A stretch of DNA of 64,000 nucleotides from Toxorhynchites rutilus septentrionalis. Taxonomy: Eukaryota > Arthropoda > Insecta > Diptera > Culicidae. Every line of letters begins with the position of its first letter. Within the stretch, counting starts at the first letter, position 1. Location: NCBI RefSeq assembly GCF_029784135.1, contig NC_073745.1, positions 241,457,946 to 241,521,945 on the forward strand, given 5' to 3'. The notes beneath the pieces are model-generated. The model was given only the letters and a program-made list of their open reading frames with translations, was not told the DNA's origin and did no database searches. The translations under genes and the position numbers were made by a program. Shown here in pieces: positions 30,481 to 43,512 of this stretch.

Positions 30481-32689
30481 CATCACCCGTGATTATATGC
30501 TCCAGAAATGGGTTGATTTAATTGTGCTTCGCTGATGAAAATTAGTCAATCAACTTCCTTTAGAATAATTCATGCGGCTTCCAAACATCGAGTTCATCGA
30601 GTTTCTCTGCGTGGACTCTTTTTCAAACTATTGACTTATTCCTAGTTTACACAGTGTGTGGCATTGCTGAATCGATCCTTCCGCAACATCTAAGCCCACC
30701 CTCCCAAAACATGTTTGGTTTCTCGTAAAAAAACTGCTATTCTTTATGCTATTCTATGAGTCGAAATTATTGCGCTTAAGAAAAGTGGCCCGAACAATTG
30801 ATAACCGGACAGTGCAATATCGGGTGAGAACGACGGGTGAAATAGCACACCTTAGGGAAACAGAACATTTTCGGCCGGGCTGTCAAAAAGAATGAAATTT
30901 GACATTGTCCGGTGGAATAAGACGTCTATCATATTGGCTAGTTCTGTTAGTTTGTTCTGGATCGCTGACTTTAATTTCGTTTAGTTATAAGCAGTACTTG
31001 TTAGAATTTATCGAAGCTTTGTAGAAGCACATAAAGCAGAATTCCTTTTTAATCTCACCAGACACAAGATGCAATAATATGGAACCGATATATTGTAGCG
31101 TTTTACGTAACCAAGCTTCACCATGTAATTCGTTGTTCATTTTTCTATGGTTTATCACCTTTGGAGTTCTCCAAAGACAGATACAACAACAAATCCTAAA
31201 CTATGTGGTGCATTTTTCAAACTTACAAGATTTTAACATTCTTTCATGGTGTCTTCGTCCTGGCGGAATGTAAATAAGTTCATCACTCTCAGTTCATGTG
31301 AGTTACTCTCAGAATACGCATTTCAGCGAAACAGTTCAATATGTTCGATATGAAAAAATATGGTCTTTTACGGAGTACACGTAAGGAGCGGCAAGATTGA
31401 AATTCGATGAAAATGCAGAGCAGATTTCATTCATTTTTGATTATATTGTATTTTCAGGAAAAATTGATTTTATGTGTCCACGTGGACATTATCTAAACCC
31501 CCTCCTCACTCACCGTGGACAAGCGTGGACATGAAAAATTAACGATGCTTGTTTTTTAAAAGAATCTGGTAACGTAAACATTTAATTGCTGGCTTGTGAC
31601 CGCCACTTTTGAGGTAGGTATACGTCTTTCGGGAACATTATGGGGGGGGACTGACTTGACGTATTCCAAATACGAGAGGATTGATATTTCAGAAAGGATT
31701 AGAAAACAATAATTTCCCTCTGACTAAAGGATACCAGGCAAAGGACACTTTTGCAACGAGAGACAGTTTGTTATGCTCCGTCAAGCGGTTATATTGCGCA
31801 GGCAAGGATGAGCATCGGTTTCCCGTAAACTTTACCCATTGCGTGCTAGCAAACGCTCTCGGCTTCATGACTAAAAATAGCTATTTCGCATCAAGTGCTA
31901 CAAACAATCCTCTTCAAAAAAAACACTTGAGAGTTGCAAGAATTGATTGGATAGAAGAAAAAATACCTATCGACTGGAAATATCTTTCGATCGGTAAGCC
32001 GATTCCCCCTTCCGTTCCAGCATGTGCAGTCCCAATCGGTCATCCTCGAACGCCTCCTCACTAGATTGAAATGTTCCCTTATCAACAACGCGGGAAAAAA
32101 TGCTAGACACAACTGCATTTTTGCCTTGTTCTCTGTAAAAGGCTCATTTGCTGTGCGCTGGCAGCGAGGTCGGAGATCAAACGGTACGGAAAATGTTGTT
32201 TGATTTCCTTTACTGGTGTCAATTGATGAGTCGCATCCGATAGAATCGCTAGCTGAGTAGCGAAGAATGTCAGTGTAACTGTATGACCGTGACTTTGTAC
32301 TGCGGACAACACGATGCAATGAGCTGACAATTGAAGCAACAGCTAGGTGCTGTTGATGATGCAAACATTGACACCGTCAAGGCCATCGGAACACAAGAAT
32401 CTCAGAAGATAACACTGAACAAATTCATGTGCTACCGGCTGAATGCCGTTGGTAGAATTAAAGAAGCTGGTTTTCTTCAATCAATTCTAATTAAACCTGA
32501 ATATAAACATGAGAATATTGAAGAAATTCATAGCTAGTATACAAGATCAAGAAGCAATATATGATTCATTTTCTTATCTCAGCGAAATCAACTCTCCCAT
32601 ACAATCGACAATCGGCGACGATGGCAGCACTGCACAGCGCACTCGGAAGCCTCCTCCAAAAAAAACATACATATTCCAACTGGACTTAC
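30481..32689. other. Presumed PKA-R1 intron sequence; no supported gene
   Basis: No coding exon is recognisable. 31471-31540 holds a partial copy of the GTGGAC-rich repeat (GTGTCCACGTGGACATT ... CCGTGGACAAGCGTGGACAT). Open frames at 31681-32064 and 31891-32364 have no family resemblance and are probably chance. Confidence 0.4.
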
Positions 32690-32854
32690 CCGTTCTAGCT
32701 TCTGGAAGTACTGCCGCAGGAAGGAGATTGGATTTTCCGGGCGGGCAACGCACAGCTGCACGATGCAATCTTTCAGAACTCGCTGGATGCGATGCGTCTG
32801 GATGTAAGCCTCGCATTCGCGTAGACTTTGCTCTTCTTCCAGCAGAGACGCCAT
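32690..32854 (-). CDS. Pka-R1: PKA type I regulatory subunit, first coding exon (dimerisation/docking domain)
   Basis: The minus strand from ATG at 32854 encodes 55 residues: a short start MASLLEEEQ, then [20 protein letters not shown] and [20 protein letters not shown], ending FQKLER. This is the RI-alpha-type dimerisation/docking domain, which forms the antiparallel four-helix bundle of the regulatory dimer and binds AKAPs. The domain includes the two Cys of RI (in REC and QLC). The exon ends exactly before GTAAGT (32689-32684), phase 0, after KLER. The inhibitor site and cAMP-binding domains are on later exons and are not seen down to base 1, so the intron should exceed 32 kb. The frame is open upstream to 33085, but homology starts at this Met. 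Alternatively it is an orphaned or duplicated exon. Confidence 0.88.
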
Positions 32855-34761
32855 AATTGCCGCTGTGATTTCGTGATTTCTCCTGCTACTGTTGGAATCT
32901 AGAGCTAGATTCGTGGGAGGCTGGGACAACTTGCGTGCAATTTTTAAGCGATTTTCGGGTAAACCCTCTGATTGCGGCTGCGAATTCTTGCGACTGATGA
33001 AATTATACACTCGATTGGGTGGGGGATGGATACGGGAGTTGTTTTTATGTTGGTGCTTCTGGTTGGAGAGGGTGAAATTGTGCAAATTCGGGACGCAGGT
33101 GACCGAGGAAAACTAAAACCAACGGGATATCACTACTCTAAAAACAACGAAACAGCTCAATGCATCTGAATGAGTAATCGATGCTGCACAATTATTTCTG
33201 CTGCTCTGCTAGCGTAAAAATCCCAGAACTCAACGATTGCTACGATACGCGTATTGGCCAATAAACTTTCCACTCATCTGGTGATTAATGATGTTTCGTT
33301 GATTCTTCCTCGATTGCAACGCAACCAGCCTTTCTTGCGTTTGACTATGCAGACTACTACACTACACACGACTTGCTTCCGAACGATTGAAACGCTATGT
33401 ACGATTATTTCTAGCGTAACTAGCAAACAAAGTTAATCTGTTGTTACTTTTGTTTTGCGAGACTTGTGTAAGTTTGACAGATTTCTGCTCTCTGACAACT
33501 GCAGGTTAATTTTATAGCAAATCAAAAATTATGGCAAAAATGGGCTTACATGGCGTTTTTGATCTCATTAGATGCACACTGAGAGAAATAATTAGTAAAT
33601 ATAACAAATTTTTTATGTAGAACTATGTCTAACCGGAAGATATACGCATATTCCGGGGCTCTGGTAACCCTGAGCACTTCATTTTAAATTTCAGGTTATG
33701 ATTTCTATGCTCATAATTTTCTATGCTGGCTACAAAAAGATGGCCGTATAGGACCCACCTGGTATATTCATTCGACAGACACGATACATCGTCATAGAAA
33801 AAGCTATCCTGATTTACGTCCGTATTTCTGTGTACTAGATTTATTATTGGTAAACTATATTACCAACATTAATGACAGATTTTTTTTTAAATTTTCATTC
33901 CTTCTGTTTATTTTTTAGACTCATTTAGCAATTGAGCTGTAACAGAGCCGAATTTATCGTGTACATTTTATCTCATGTTGTATATTACATAGTAGCCATA
34001 AGTAGGCGTAAGAAAATTACTATTCTATCGATACACATGTCGCCTTTTTACGGCGTAAGAATATTCCTATTGTTCGAGTGTTCAAGGTTGGACTATATAC
34101 ACAGCAGGACTGTTGATATGAGGTGTCCATTGTTGTGTTATCAATAGTTCTAATTACTGCTGCAGCAGATCGTAGTGTGAACGGTAAGGGACTGGGATTA
34201 CCGTCACAAGATGATTGTTGCGTGGAAGTAGTAGAATAACACATAAAGATGATTAGTTGAGGGCCCTGAGTTATGAGTTCATGATTGTTCGCTTAGTAGC
34301 GGACACGAAAAAAATTAGGCCACGAAGACCCCCATTAATGATAGATGTTTTTCATTTTTACACTGTGTTCTGTTTTGATTTGAGATTCCTACATTGTGTA
34401 CGGTCTTTGTCTGGGGATGAAGTAGACAAACAAAGGAAATTCCCGGTGTCCTGAGTGATCCGCAGACATTTTACTGTTCGAATGCTAATTATGGGCAAAT
34501 TATTCAAGTTACTCCAGTAACAGCACGATTGATCCAATGTGACTATAAATCGATGATATGTGAATGGAATCCGCTGGATGATAAGCGTATTGGTGTACTC
34601 ACGTGAAATTCATGCCACCTTGTGTGTGCAACTGCATGCGGCATTCATTATATCGAAATTGAAGCAGGTGCCAAAGGTATGAAACGGCCAATTGCACATG
34701 TTCACAATCAAAACATCCTTTTCCCTCAGCAATGTCACACTCAGCCTTGAACGAAAGCACC
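32855..34761. other. PKA-R1 upstream region, no further gene
   Basis: 5' UTR and promoter of the PKA exon should lie in the first few hundred bases, but no TATA box or splice junction could be assigned. 33624-33650 is a short piece of the H2A-element left end. No coding signal otherwise. Confidence 0.4.
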
Positions 34762-34866
34762 ACACCACGTGGACAGAAAAAGCACGATTTTAGACTCCCC
34801 CTCCCCCTCCGTGGACAAGCGTGGACATTTTCATACCCCTACCCCCCTTTGTCGTGGACATTTTTC
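34762..34866. repeat. GTGGAC-rich repeat, copy 3
   Basis: CACCACGTGGACAGAAAAAGC, C-rich middle with CCGTGGACAAGCGTGGACAT, then GTCGTGGACATT. Matches 20376-20495 in the same orientation. Confidence 0.6.
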
Positions 34867-34939
34867 TCTTTCTAATTAAAATAACTAAGGAAATAACTGA
34901 ATTGCGTTAAAAACCCATTTAAGTTTATTTTATTTCAAG

Positions 34940-36101
34940 TTTTACTAGCTGTACCCTGCTGTACCAGCTCATTGTTGTTTTGCGGTAGAGAAATGAGTAG
35001 CATAACAAAGCATATGTTTCATTTAATTTTAAAATACTTGTGAGTAAACTTTTTTTTTGTTGTTCCATTGGCGATCTAACGTACAAATCTACACCTAGGC
35101 GGCGCTGTGGTGAATGTGATGATGGTTTTAAATTTTGCAATGTGGGTTTATGGAAGGTTTGTTGTTCTTTCCATAAATCACAATGTTGTAGTCATAAAAG
35201 TTTATTTGATTGCGATGAGTTTAGAAGAAATTTATTTCTGCGCAATTTTATATATAACTAGCTGTACCCTGCCAAGCTGTGGTACATAGTGGATGCATAG
35301 TTGAGTTAAATTTTTCATTTTTTTATGTTGTACCAACAATCCTAGATGTGTTTGGTTGTTTTGTATATTGTATCATAGTTTGAACTCAATCGGTTCCCTA
35401 CTTTTCAAGTTTTTAACGCGCATACAAACGAACAGAAAATTTTTATGTATATAGAGATAGACGAGGGAAATCTATAAATTTTAAATCACTTGGAAACACA
35501 ATTTCGGTTCATGATTTTATCAAACACGTGGAAAAAAAGATGTTTCCTTCACATAGAACACATATTCATTACGGAATAGTCGATTTTCATTAGAGACTCA
35601 ATTTCAGAAACGCACTCTGGTCATATATAAAAACATTTTTCTTTAAATTTTTCAATTTTTTATGCCGTAACAACACTTCTTGAAGTGGGTTGTATATTGT
35701 GTCCAGCTTTCAGCTCAATCGGTTCCGCACTTTTCGAGTTTTTGACGCGTACACAAACGCACAGAACATTTTTATATATATAGAGATAGAGATAGATGAG
35801 GGAAATCGATAAATTTTAAATCACTTCGAAACATAAGATCAGATCATAATTTTGTCAAAACACGTGAAAAAAGATGTTTCCATCACATAGAACACATATT
35901 CATTGCTGAATAGTCAATTTTCATTAGAAGCTCAATTTCAGAAACGCACTCTGGTCATATATAAAAACATTTTTCTTCCAATTTTCCAAGTTTTTATGCC
36001 GTAACAACACTCCTTGAAGTGGGTTGTATATTGTGTCCAGCTTTGAGCTCAATCGGTTCCGCACTTATCGTGTTTTTGACGCGTACACAAACGAACAGAA
36101 C

Positions 36102-36182
<81 letters not shown>

Positions 36183-36190
36183 TATGTTAT
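34940..36190 (+). repeat. CTAGCTGTACCCTGC repeats with a tandem ~330-bp duplication and a (TA)n tail
   Basis: Two solo starts (CTAGCTGTACCCTGC at about 34947 and 35260) are followed by two direct ~330-bp units (35419-35748 and 35749-36082). Each runs from ACAAACGAACAGAA through TATATATAGAGATAG and TCACATAGAACACATATTCA to CAATCGGTTCCGCACTT and TTTTTGACGCG. The last unit ends in an ~78-bp (TA)n microsatellite (36103-36180). Confidence 0.7.
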
Positions 36191-36344
36191 TTTCTTGGTT
36201 GACAATGGGTGACAATGGTTGAATCAATAAAGGTAATTCGAGAGCACAATCAAAAACAAAAATGGAAATGGTTGAAAAATGGAAAGTCCGGAAGTAAAAT
36301 ATACGTGATTTGTTTTTGAGTTTTAGGTTACCTTATCATCATTT

Positions 36345-36590
36345 TTTTAGTTCAAAAACAAAATCCAGATGTCTCACCGATCGTTTACGTTTTGCGTTAG
36401 ATCGCCAATTATCAGCGACGATATGCAGGCTGTCTAGTTTTCCAACACGGAAACTCGTAATGTACAGTTGACCAGGTGAGGAACAGTCCGCATCTGAATA
36501 TAAACTACACAACTTCCAAGATTGATCAAGAGCTTTACTATTTGTGATTGCAAACGCCAATCGAATAAAAATAAATGGATTTAAAATTAT
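36345..36590 (-). pseudogene. Helitron helicase C-terminal remnant
   Basis: Minus strand reads IFIRLAFAITNSKALDQSW, then GQLYITSFRVGKLDSLHIVA. This follows the final motifs of the Pif1-type Helitron helicase (FAMTINKAQGQS...HGQLYVACSRVGK...L.I.A), with the Gln and Arg of those motifs partly altered. Stops occur upstream, and no Rep domain is visible. Confidence 0.7.
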
Positions 36591-36979
36591 TTTCAAATAC
36601 AATTTTAGTTCAGGATTTTTCCAACAATTGTAATAAAATGTGTTGATATCACATAGAATACATAGATACAATAATGTTAATTTAAGTTCACAGCTTTGTT
36701 TCAGAAGTGTAATTATTCCATCTGGAAATCCACTAACATCTTCGCCAGTAATAATCCAATTAACGCAATTGATTCGTTCTATACAAGACCCAGTTATTGC
36801 TTTGACAAATGCATCGTTTTATGACAGTTACAGCGTTCCAAAACCCACTCAAAATTTTCGATGTTGAATTCTGGTCATTTTTTTTGTTGAGTGCAGATCG
36901 TTGCCCACTCCGGAATATGATCGATCACAGGAAATGCCGATTCATCTTCACTCTGAATTTCTGATTCACTGATTTAGTC

Positions 36980-37093
36980 TGTAGCCTAAACCCCCTCCCC
37001 CCTCTCCGTGGACAAGCGTGGACATTTTGATACCCCCTAACCACCCCCCCCCCCCCAAAGTTGTCCACGTGGTATGTGGACAGCCCCTTATGA
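36980..37093. repeat. GTGGAC-rich repeat, copy 4 (with intact right end)
   Basis: CCGTGGACAAGCGTGGACAT, C-run, then TTGTCCACGTGGTATGTGGA and CAGCCCCTTA. The right end is the reverse complement of the left end at 20376, showing that the unit has inverted termini. It is a small MITE. Confidence 0.65.
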
Positions 37094-38125
37094 GGACAAC
37101 ATGCTGGTAATTTTGCTTGTTGCAGAAAAGAGCATTGATCGATTTCATTGAGAATTACAAAAGCGATCAAAATCGCCAAATAAGTAGCCATAATTCAAGC
37201 AAGATACATGTTAACAGTATCTGACAGCGTATTGAAAACGTTGATTCCCAAATTTGCAAATTTTTACGACGATTTCTCGGAAAGCGAGAAGTTACTAGAG
37301 ATTTCAAGATTCCGTGGACATTTAAAGGCCGCTGTTAAAAATGCTTCAACGATGAATCACATTTGGTTCAACGGATACGTTGATAAATAAAATTGTCGTA
37401 TTTCGTCGCATGAGCAGGCACAAATAATACGAGAGCTGCCAATCCCAAAAAAAGTATTGTTTGGTGCGGTTTGTGATCCGGAGGAATCATTGGCACTTCT
37501 TTAAAGAGTAAGATGCGAATAATGTTGCTAACAATGGTTTTCAATTTCTGTTAATTAAAAACCGAACGATTAAAATATCACCCGTTTCATTAATTATAAT
37601 TAATCTCAAATTTAGGTTTCTTGAGTCAGTAAATTTGATTTTTCATTAGAAAATAAAAACAAAGGCTTGATAACAAGATTTAATTGGAGGAGTAATACCC
37701 AAGACACCCGCCCCGGGTGTCACCCGGTCACACTATGCCACTGCTTGGAACCCATGTAGCATCCCTACTCACTCTTCTTCTTTTCAAGAAGTACGTGCAC
37801 CTATTTAATTCATGCACACTCAAATTTACTGCTTAGCAGTCATTCTTCACTAGGCCATAAAATACAAGGTCGAAGCCTCTCCGACAACCTTTCCGTATTT
37901 ACATAAACATGACGCGCACGCCGTTTGCGTAATTTGTAATAAATCAACCTGGAACCAGTGAAAGAATGAAAGAATTCGCGAAAACTGAATGAACGATTGG
38001 AGAAAGTCACAAATGAGCTCTCCCCCCCCCCCTAAAATACACACAAAATCTCCACCTACAAAAAAATCATAAAAATCAGGTTGCTTATTACTTCGGATAT
38101 TGTTTTATAAATTATCGAGATAATT
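37094..38125. other. Intergenic, no supported gene
   Basis: AT-rich with scattered C-runs. No coding frame or RNA signal that I can support. Confidence 0.4.
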
Positions 38126-38802
38126 CTCGCGTAACTTTTGAAAAGGTCCTATGTAACAAATGTAAACAAATCGAGTTAATGGATGCACGCAATTAGTCTG
38201 CAATCATTGAATGCATTACAAAAACAATCGTTCACGTATCTATTTTCTTCATCTTTTTATCGCCGATACAAAAAATATCCAATGTACAGATTCGGATTTT
38301 AAGCACCCGGCTGTTACTTCGGACGCCATTTTCCTCCGATGCCCGAAACGTCCGAAGTAACAAAGCAGTCAAAACAACACGAAGTCGTACTTCGGTCGTT
38401 TTGAGTTTTCGTTTCTTACAGTAGTTGTTATCGATTTCAGTTCAATTCAACGGGTGATAACAATAATAATCTGTCTTTAGAACGAAATGCTGATTTTTGG
38501 ATTGTTGTTTAGTAGTTAGTTTCAAATTCTTATCGTGCAACGTAATATGTCCAATGTGCAAACGCGGGCAGTCAAAACGTCCAATGTAACATTTTTCGCT
38601 CCTTGGCTTCAACTTTAAACTCAAATCACGGAACAACAGCTACAATTGGTTTTGGAGAGCTATTCTTGATCGCTAGTGGTGAGAGGAGCGATAAAGATCG
38701 ATAACTTTTAAGACAATTCGCGGAATAATGTTCGGGGTTTCAACTTCGTTTTTCTCGAGTTGACGAAAATATTACATTGGACCTTTTCAAAAGTTACGCG
38801 AG
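38126..38802. mobile_element. MITE with 31-bp TIRs (CTCGCGTAACTTTTGAAAAG)
   Basis: 38126-38156 and 38772-38802 are inverted repeats with one or two mismatches. Inside, short motifs resembling the TIR interior (CGTCCAATGTAAC, CGTCCGAAGTAAC) recur. No transposase. Confidence 0.75.
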
Positions 38803-41800
38803 AGTTCTTTAGGACAACTATATCGAAATTATCAAAAATGAAAAAACTTGTTTGAATGGGCTGATGCTGCTGGAACGCACAAATGTACTCACAATCAAAG
38901 GTTCACGTCATGTTTGAACACTTTTCTCATAAATGAATGACAACAACTTGCTTGATTGAAATTGAAAAATAACGTTTCACTCGAACGTTGGACTCAAACA
39001 TTTGACTCGATGAATCGACAATTGTTGTGACGAATGTGCTGCTACACGGTGAAGTGAATGTTCGATTCAATGCAATCGGTACAAACAATCGGCGAGTATT
39101 TGGATCGAATGTTTATTGTTTTTATCTACCATCAAAAACAAGCCCCGGGCAAGGGGATATGATTCGCGAGTCAAGATGTGCTACAAATTTAGCTGTCATT
39201 GCCAAACCTATCAAATTACTCGGCGAACTCAAGGCAAATCTATGGAACAAGGTGCGCCCATTCGCTAACTAAAAAAAGAATTGTTTTTTGAAAAAAAAAT
39301 TTATGTGAAATGTAATGATCATGATGATCACAAGGGTCTGAATGATAATATAAAACGTAGAACCCTAGGTTGATCACTTGAAATGTAGTATTATATTATA
39401 ATGTAAACCAACTTAAGAAATTGAAAGAATTTAAGTGAAATAAAAGGGTTTGAATGAATTCTGCATTATTTCAATAATTTCAGTTGTATTTAGCTGCTGC
39501 TCATGCTTTATTCGAAAATTTGCGTTTTCCACAAATTGTGCTCAATCGTCTTAATTTACTTTTGTGTATTTTTTAAATGGCTGCAGAAAACCACTTCACG
39601 TTTTGACCCACCTGGTAGTATGTTAAGTGCCTTGTTTTACACCAGCTTGAGAGTTTGGCAGTTCTCGCGAGTGACAGTGGTCGCAAATTGCATTTGCGAC
39701 CCGGACATGTTTGACGCTGTCAAATCCTATAGGGCTCTTGCTACACATACATGCAGAGCATGTGTTGGGCACACATTCGCTTGTTTACATTCGTAGTGTC
39801 TATGCAGCAGAAGCGGATTTTTATCAATCGGCGTTCTTGTAGATGATTTAAATAGAGTTACGGTCATTCTAATAGTGCATAGAGCTAACATGAACTTTGT
39901 GAAACAGTTAGGCAAGCTATTTTATGAACAAGAGTTTTTGTGTAACGCATATTATTTAGTTTACTAGCACCTATTTCGCGATGTTCATTGAGCGACTCTC
40001 CCATTAGATTGGAATCGAAAAATTGGCAGAAAAAGGATTATCAACATTTTCGCACCTAGATCAAAGTCACAGAGTCTCGAGCTCACGTTTGAATGCTTCC
40101 TTGTATTTCCATGAATTGGTCAATCGATGGATTTTTTCCGTTTCCGATAAATTTTCTTATAAACGTATTTAGCTTCTCCGCAGAGCATTCGGGTACTCGG
40201 AAATCATATCTGAGAGTTGGTTGATATTTCAGGCTGAAAATGTCCTTAATTTCAACATAATCAACTGCTTTTTTGGCGGAACTAGCCGCCGATTAAGGAT
40301 ATCTGCACACGAATATTCATTATAGTTTATTCTTTCACGAGACCAGCAAAAAGCTTAAAACCTAAATGGGAGCACACTTCACCTAATCCGGCTATACAAT
40401 CGCAATGTGCAGTTTGCACTATTTCTGTGAAAATTTTTGAATAATCAATCTGCTTCCATTGATATGAATCATGGCCAAAACAGAAATTTCTATTTTTCCC
40501 CGTGTGTATGGCTTTGACGCTAAAAGTAAATATTTTTATGTGAAGAAACATATATTCGCATGTTATTCATATAGATTAGCGCGTAATCTTTATAACTATT
40601 TCGCTAAAATAATTATTTAAACAAAGCTCAATCTTGTCGCTCCATATAATTCCTATGGAGCGATCACTTTTGCCTGCCCAACAGATCACTAATACATATG
40701 CACGCTGCAAGCGCCCTATGTGCTAGTATACGGATGCCCTCAGGCTGATCAAAAACATTAGGAAACTGGATGACGATGCGAGTATTTAAATTGCTGCCGT
40801 AGCAATTGTACTGATATCGGGCTCTAAATTAAAAATGCTTTAAATCAACATTATTAAACTGCAATATTTTGCCGAATATTTTAAATTTTATGAATCAATT
40901 TCATAGTTCCTTCATCTAAAACTTGTAAACAAACCAATCTGTCAAAGATAGATTCGGACGAATCGTGTAGCGGTGTATCGAATGTCATCGTGTGCCGAAT
41001 CAACGAATGACAAAAATCCTTTGACTCGTGCCACTCGCGTTGGAAGGTAATCCACAACGAACGCGAATATTCGACACTCGACATTGGAGGTTCGTAGCTC
41101 GTCAGTCGACTACACGATGCATCGAATCATCGAGCGTCCAGCATTCGAGGGCATCGTGTAGCGCTGGCTTAAGAAGAAAACAAACTACCTGTCATTCAGC
41201 TGGCTCCTCTCTCTCAGCTCCAGTCTACCTAATAAACATTTCAATGAAACTAGTGTACTCGAATAGGATATTCTACTCGTCTCGACACTGACTGAAGCCG
41301 AGACGAGACGAGACGAGACGAATTGTTCGTCTCATTTTCTTGAATAGGGCCCTGGGGCCCGAAAGATTCCGGGTCAGTTACCTCACATCTTGTAAACAAA
41401 ATGAATCTTGAAATTTGCAATCATTACTCTCATTACTTACATTATTCATAACTCTTTTTCCGAAAGATTATCTTTTAAATTGTTTCTAAATTTTTCGAAA
41501 TAATATTAATTTTGTCGAAAGATTTTTTACTGTGCCCTAAGACATCCAATGAATGAACTGTCCCGAATGATAACAACATAAACATATGAACCGAGTCGCG
41601 CCTCCGCAGCACTAAACAGCCACAGAAAAAGCTCATCCTACTACTACACAACTACACACAGTCTTGTTTACATCCTGTTCCACAGTACAACAGACTAGCA
41701 AATTTCAATGTATATGTATGGCGGTGGTTTAACTCAATGCCATCGTGGTACAAAATCATTCACTTTGAGTTCCACACAATCAGTTCACTGCTGCGCATCT

Positions 41801-41914
41801 CCCCGGCCGAAATACGCACAAATAACGCTTTTTTTTCTTTTGTGCAGTCACACGCTTATCACAGTTCAAGTTTTTTTTCTGGAGGTGTGGTGGTATAGAA
41901 GAATTTGCAAAATC
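38803..41914. other. Intergenic upstream of IVD; MITE-like inverted segments, no gene
   Basis: At 40960-41170 TCGTGTAGCG and CGCTACACGATGC-type motifs recur in opposite orientation, suggesting a decayed TIR element. 41300-41321 is a (GAGAC)n run. The IVD promoter should lie at about 41600-41900; no TATA box is assignable. Confidence 0.4.
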
Positions 41915-43304
41915 ATGTCGATTCGCAACTTGGCTGGTAAGCTTCTTGGTAGAGGATTTCCGGCAGGGAAACCACTGCTGTTCGGAGCTAGCTCGAGGTC
42001 ACTCTCCCACTATCCAATCGATGAGACAGTTTTCGGTTTAACCGAGGAACAGCAACAGGTAATTGTTTCTTCTGTATCGGGAAACAGATTGCTAATCAGT
42101 GTGACCTTTCTCAACAGTTGCGTCAAACTGTGTTCAATTTCGCTCAGAAGGAGTTAGCCCCATTCGCACAGGAAATCGACAAGCAAAATGAGTTCAAGTA
42201 AACTATTTTTATGTGAGAAACGAGTCAACCTTTTAAAAATTATGTTTCCATCCGAATAGAGACCTGCGAAACTTCTGGAAAAAGATGGGCAACCTTGGCC
42301 TGTTAGGACCAACTGCTAAAGCTGAGTACGGTGGACTCGGGGGAACCTATCTGGACCATTGCATCATCAACGAAGAGATTTCTCGCGCCTCGGGTGCTAT
42401 TTCGTTGTCATATGGAGCGCATTCGAACCTGTGCGTGAATCAGATTCATCGGAATGGAACCGAAGAGCAGAAGCAAGCGTATCTTCCGAAACTGATTAAC
42501 GGCGAACATATCGGGGCCCTTGCCATGTCTGAATCCGGATCGGGAAGCGATGTTGTTTCGATGAAAACCAGAGCCGAGAAGAAAGGAGATTATTATGTAC
42601 TCAACGGAAGCAAATTTTGGATCACTAATGGTCCAGATGCGGACACGTACATAATCTACGCGAAAACTGATTTGAACGCTAAACCGCAACATGGAATCAC
42701 GGCGTTCATTGTTGAGCGGGAATCGCCTGGCTTCTCGAGGGGTCCAAAGCTCGATAAGCTGGGCATTCGAGGCAGCGGAACTTGTGAGTTGATTTTCGAG
42801 GACGTGAAAGTCGCCGAAAAGAATGTCCTTGGTCCAGTGAACAAAGGAGTTTACGTGCTGATGTCAGGACTAGATTACGAGCGACTGGTTCTTGCCGCGG
42901 CACCTGTAGGCTTGATGCAAGCTGCATGCGACGTCGCATTTGATTACGCCCATAATCGCAAACAATTCAACACCAGAATTGGCGAATTTCAGCTTCTGCA
43001 AGGTAAAATGGCAGATATGTACACCACAATGAACGCATGCCGTGCCTATCTCTACTCGGTGGCAAGGTCTTGCGACATGGGAAAGGCGAACCCGAAGGAT
43101 TGCGCCGGTGTCATTCTGTACTGCGCTGAGAAAGCGACTCAGGTGGCTTTGGATGCCATACAGATTCTCGGAGGAAATGGATACATCAATGATTACCCTA
43201 CGGGTAGGATTATGCGGGATGCTAAATTATACGAGATCGGTGCTGGAACATCTGAAATTCGCCGTATGATTATTGGACGGGCCCTTAATAATGAATACAA
43301 ATGA
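41915..43304 (+). CDS. IVD: Isovaleryl-CoA dehydrogenase, mitochondrial (complete, 3 exons, 422 aa)
   Basis: Catalyses isovaleryl-CoA to 3-methylcrotonyl-CoA in leucine breakdown in the mitochondrial matrix, FAD-dependent, passing electrons to ETF. Exons 41915-42058, 42118-42197 and 42260-43304; introns of 59 and 62 bp with GT-AG ends give one 422-residue frame, the family's usual length. The N-terminus is basic and free of acidic residues ([20 protein letters not shown]), as in a mitochondrial targeting peptide. Acyl-CoA dehydrogenase signature 1 is at about residues 161-175 ([19 protein letters not shown]); the catalytic Glu, about residue 282, is in [10 protein letters not shown], the position that marks IVD (other acyl-CoA dehydrogenases have the base elsewhere). 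Signature 2 is at about 375-395 ([20 protein letters not shown]). No defect seen. Confidence 0.96.
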
Positions 43305-43506
43305 AGTAAAATCTGGTGATTCCAAAACAACGACGAACAGGTGATAACACTGCATGAAGCGGACTGTAACAAATGTGCATTTATGAGACGTGCCTTTAGT
43401 TGTAAGAATACAGTTTGTATCTAATACAACTTGCATTTTCGAAAGTTTATACTAAATATTTGTTTCTTGTTATTTACCGCACGGAACTGACAGTAAAAAA
43501 ACATTG

Positions 43507-43512
43507 AATAAA
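43507..43512 (+). terminator. Candidate poly(A) signal of IVD
   Basis: AATAAA about 200 bp after the IVD stop codon; the first such hexamer on this strand. Confidence 0.4.

Noticed and set aside
31681..32364. Two overlapping frames of 127 and 157 residues
   Set aside because: No recognisable motif, overlapping on opposite strands, in a presumed intron; treated as chance.
32855..33085. N-terminal extension of the PKA-R1 exon by 77 in-frame residues
   Set aside because: The upstream residues are Asn/Pro/Gln-rich without RI similarity, and RI proteins start right before the docking helix, so this is more likely 5' UTR.
36019..36227. Frames with long Ile-Tyr repeats
   Set aside because: Translation of the (TA)n microsatellite.
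39027..39272. 81-residue plus-strand frame with protein-like composition
   Set aside because: Short, no homology recognised, no promoter or poly(A) context; not strong enough to annotate.
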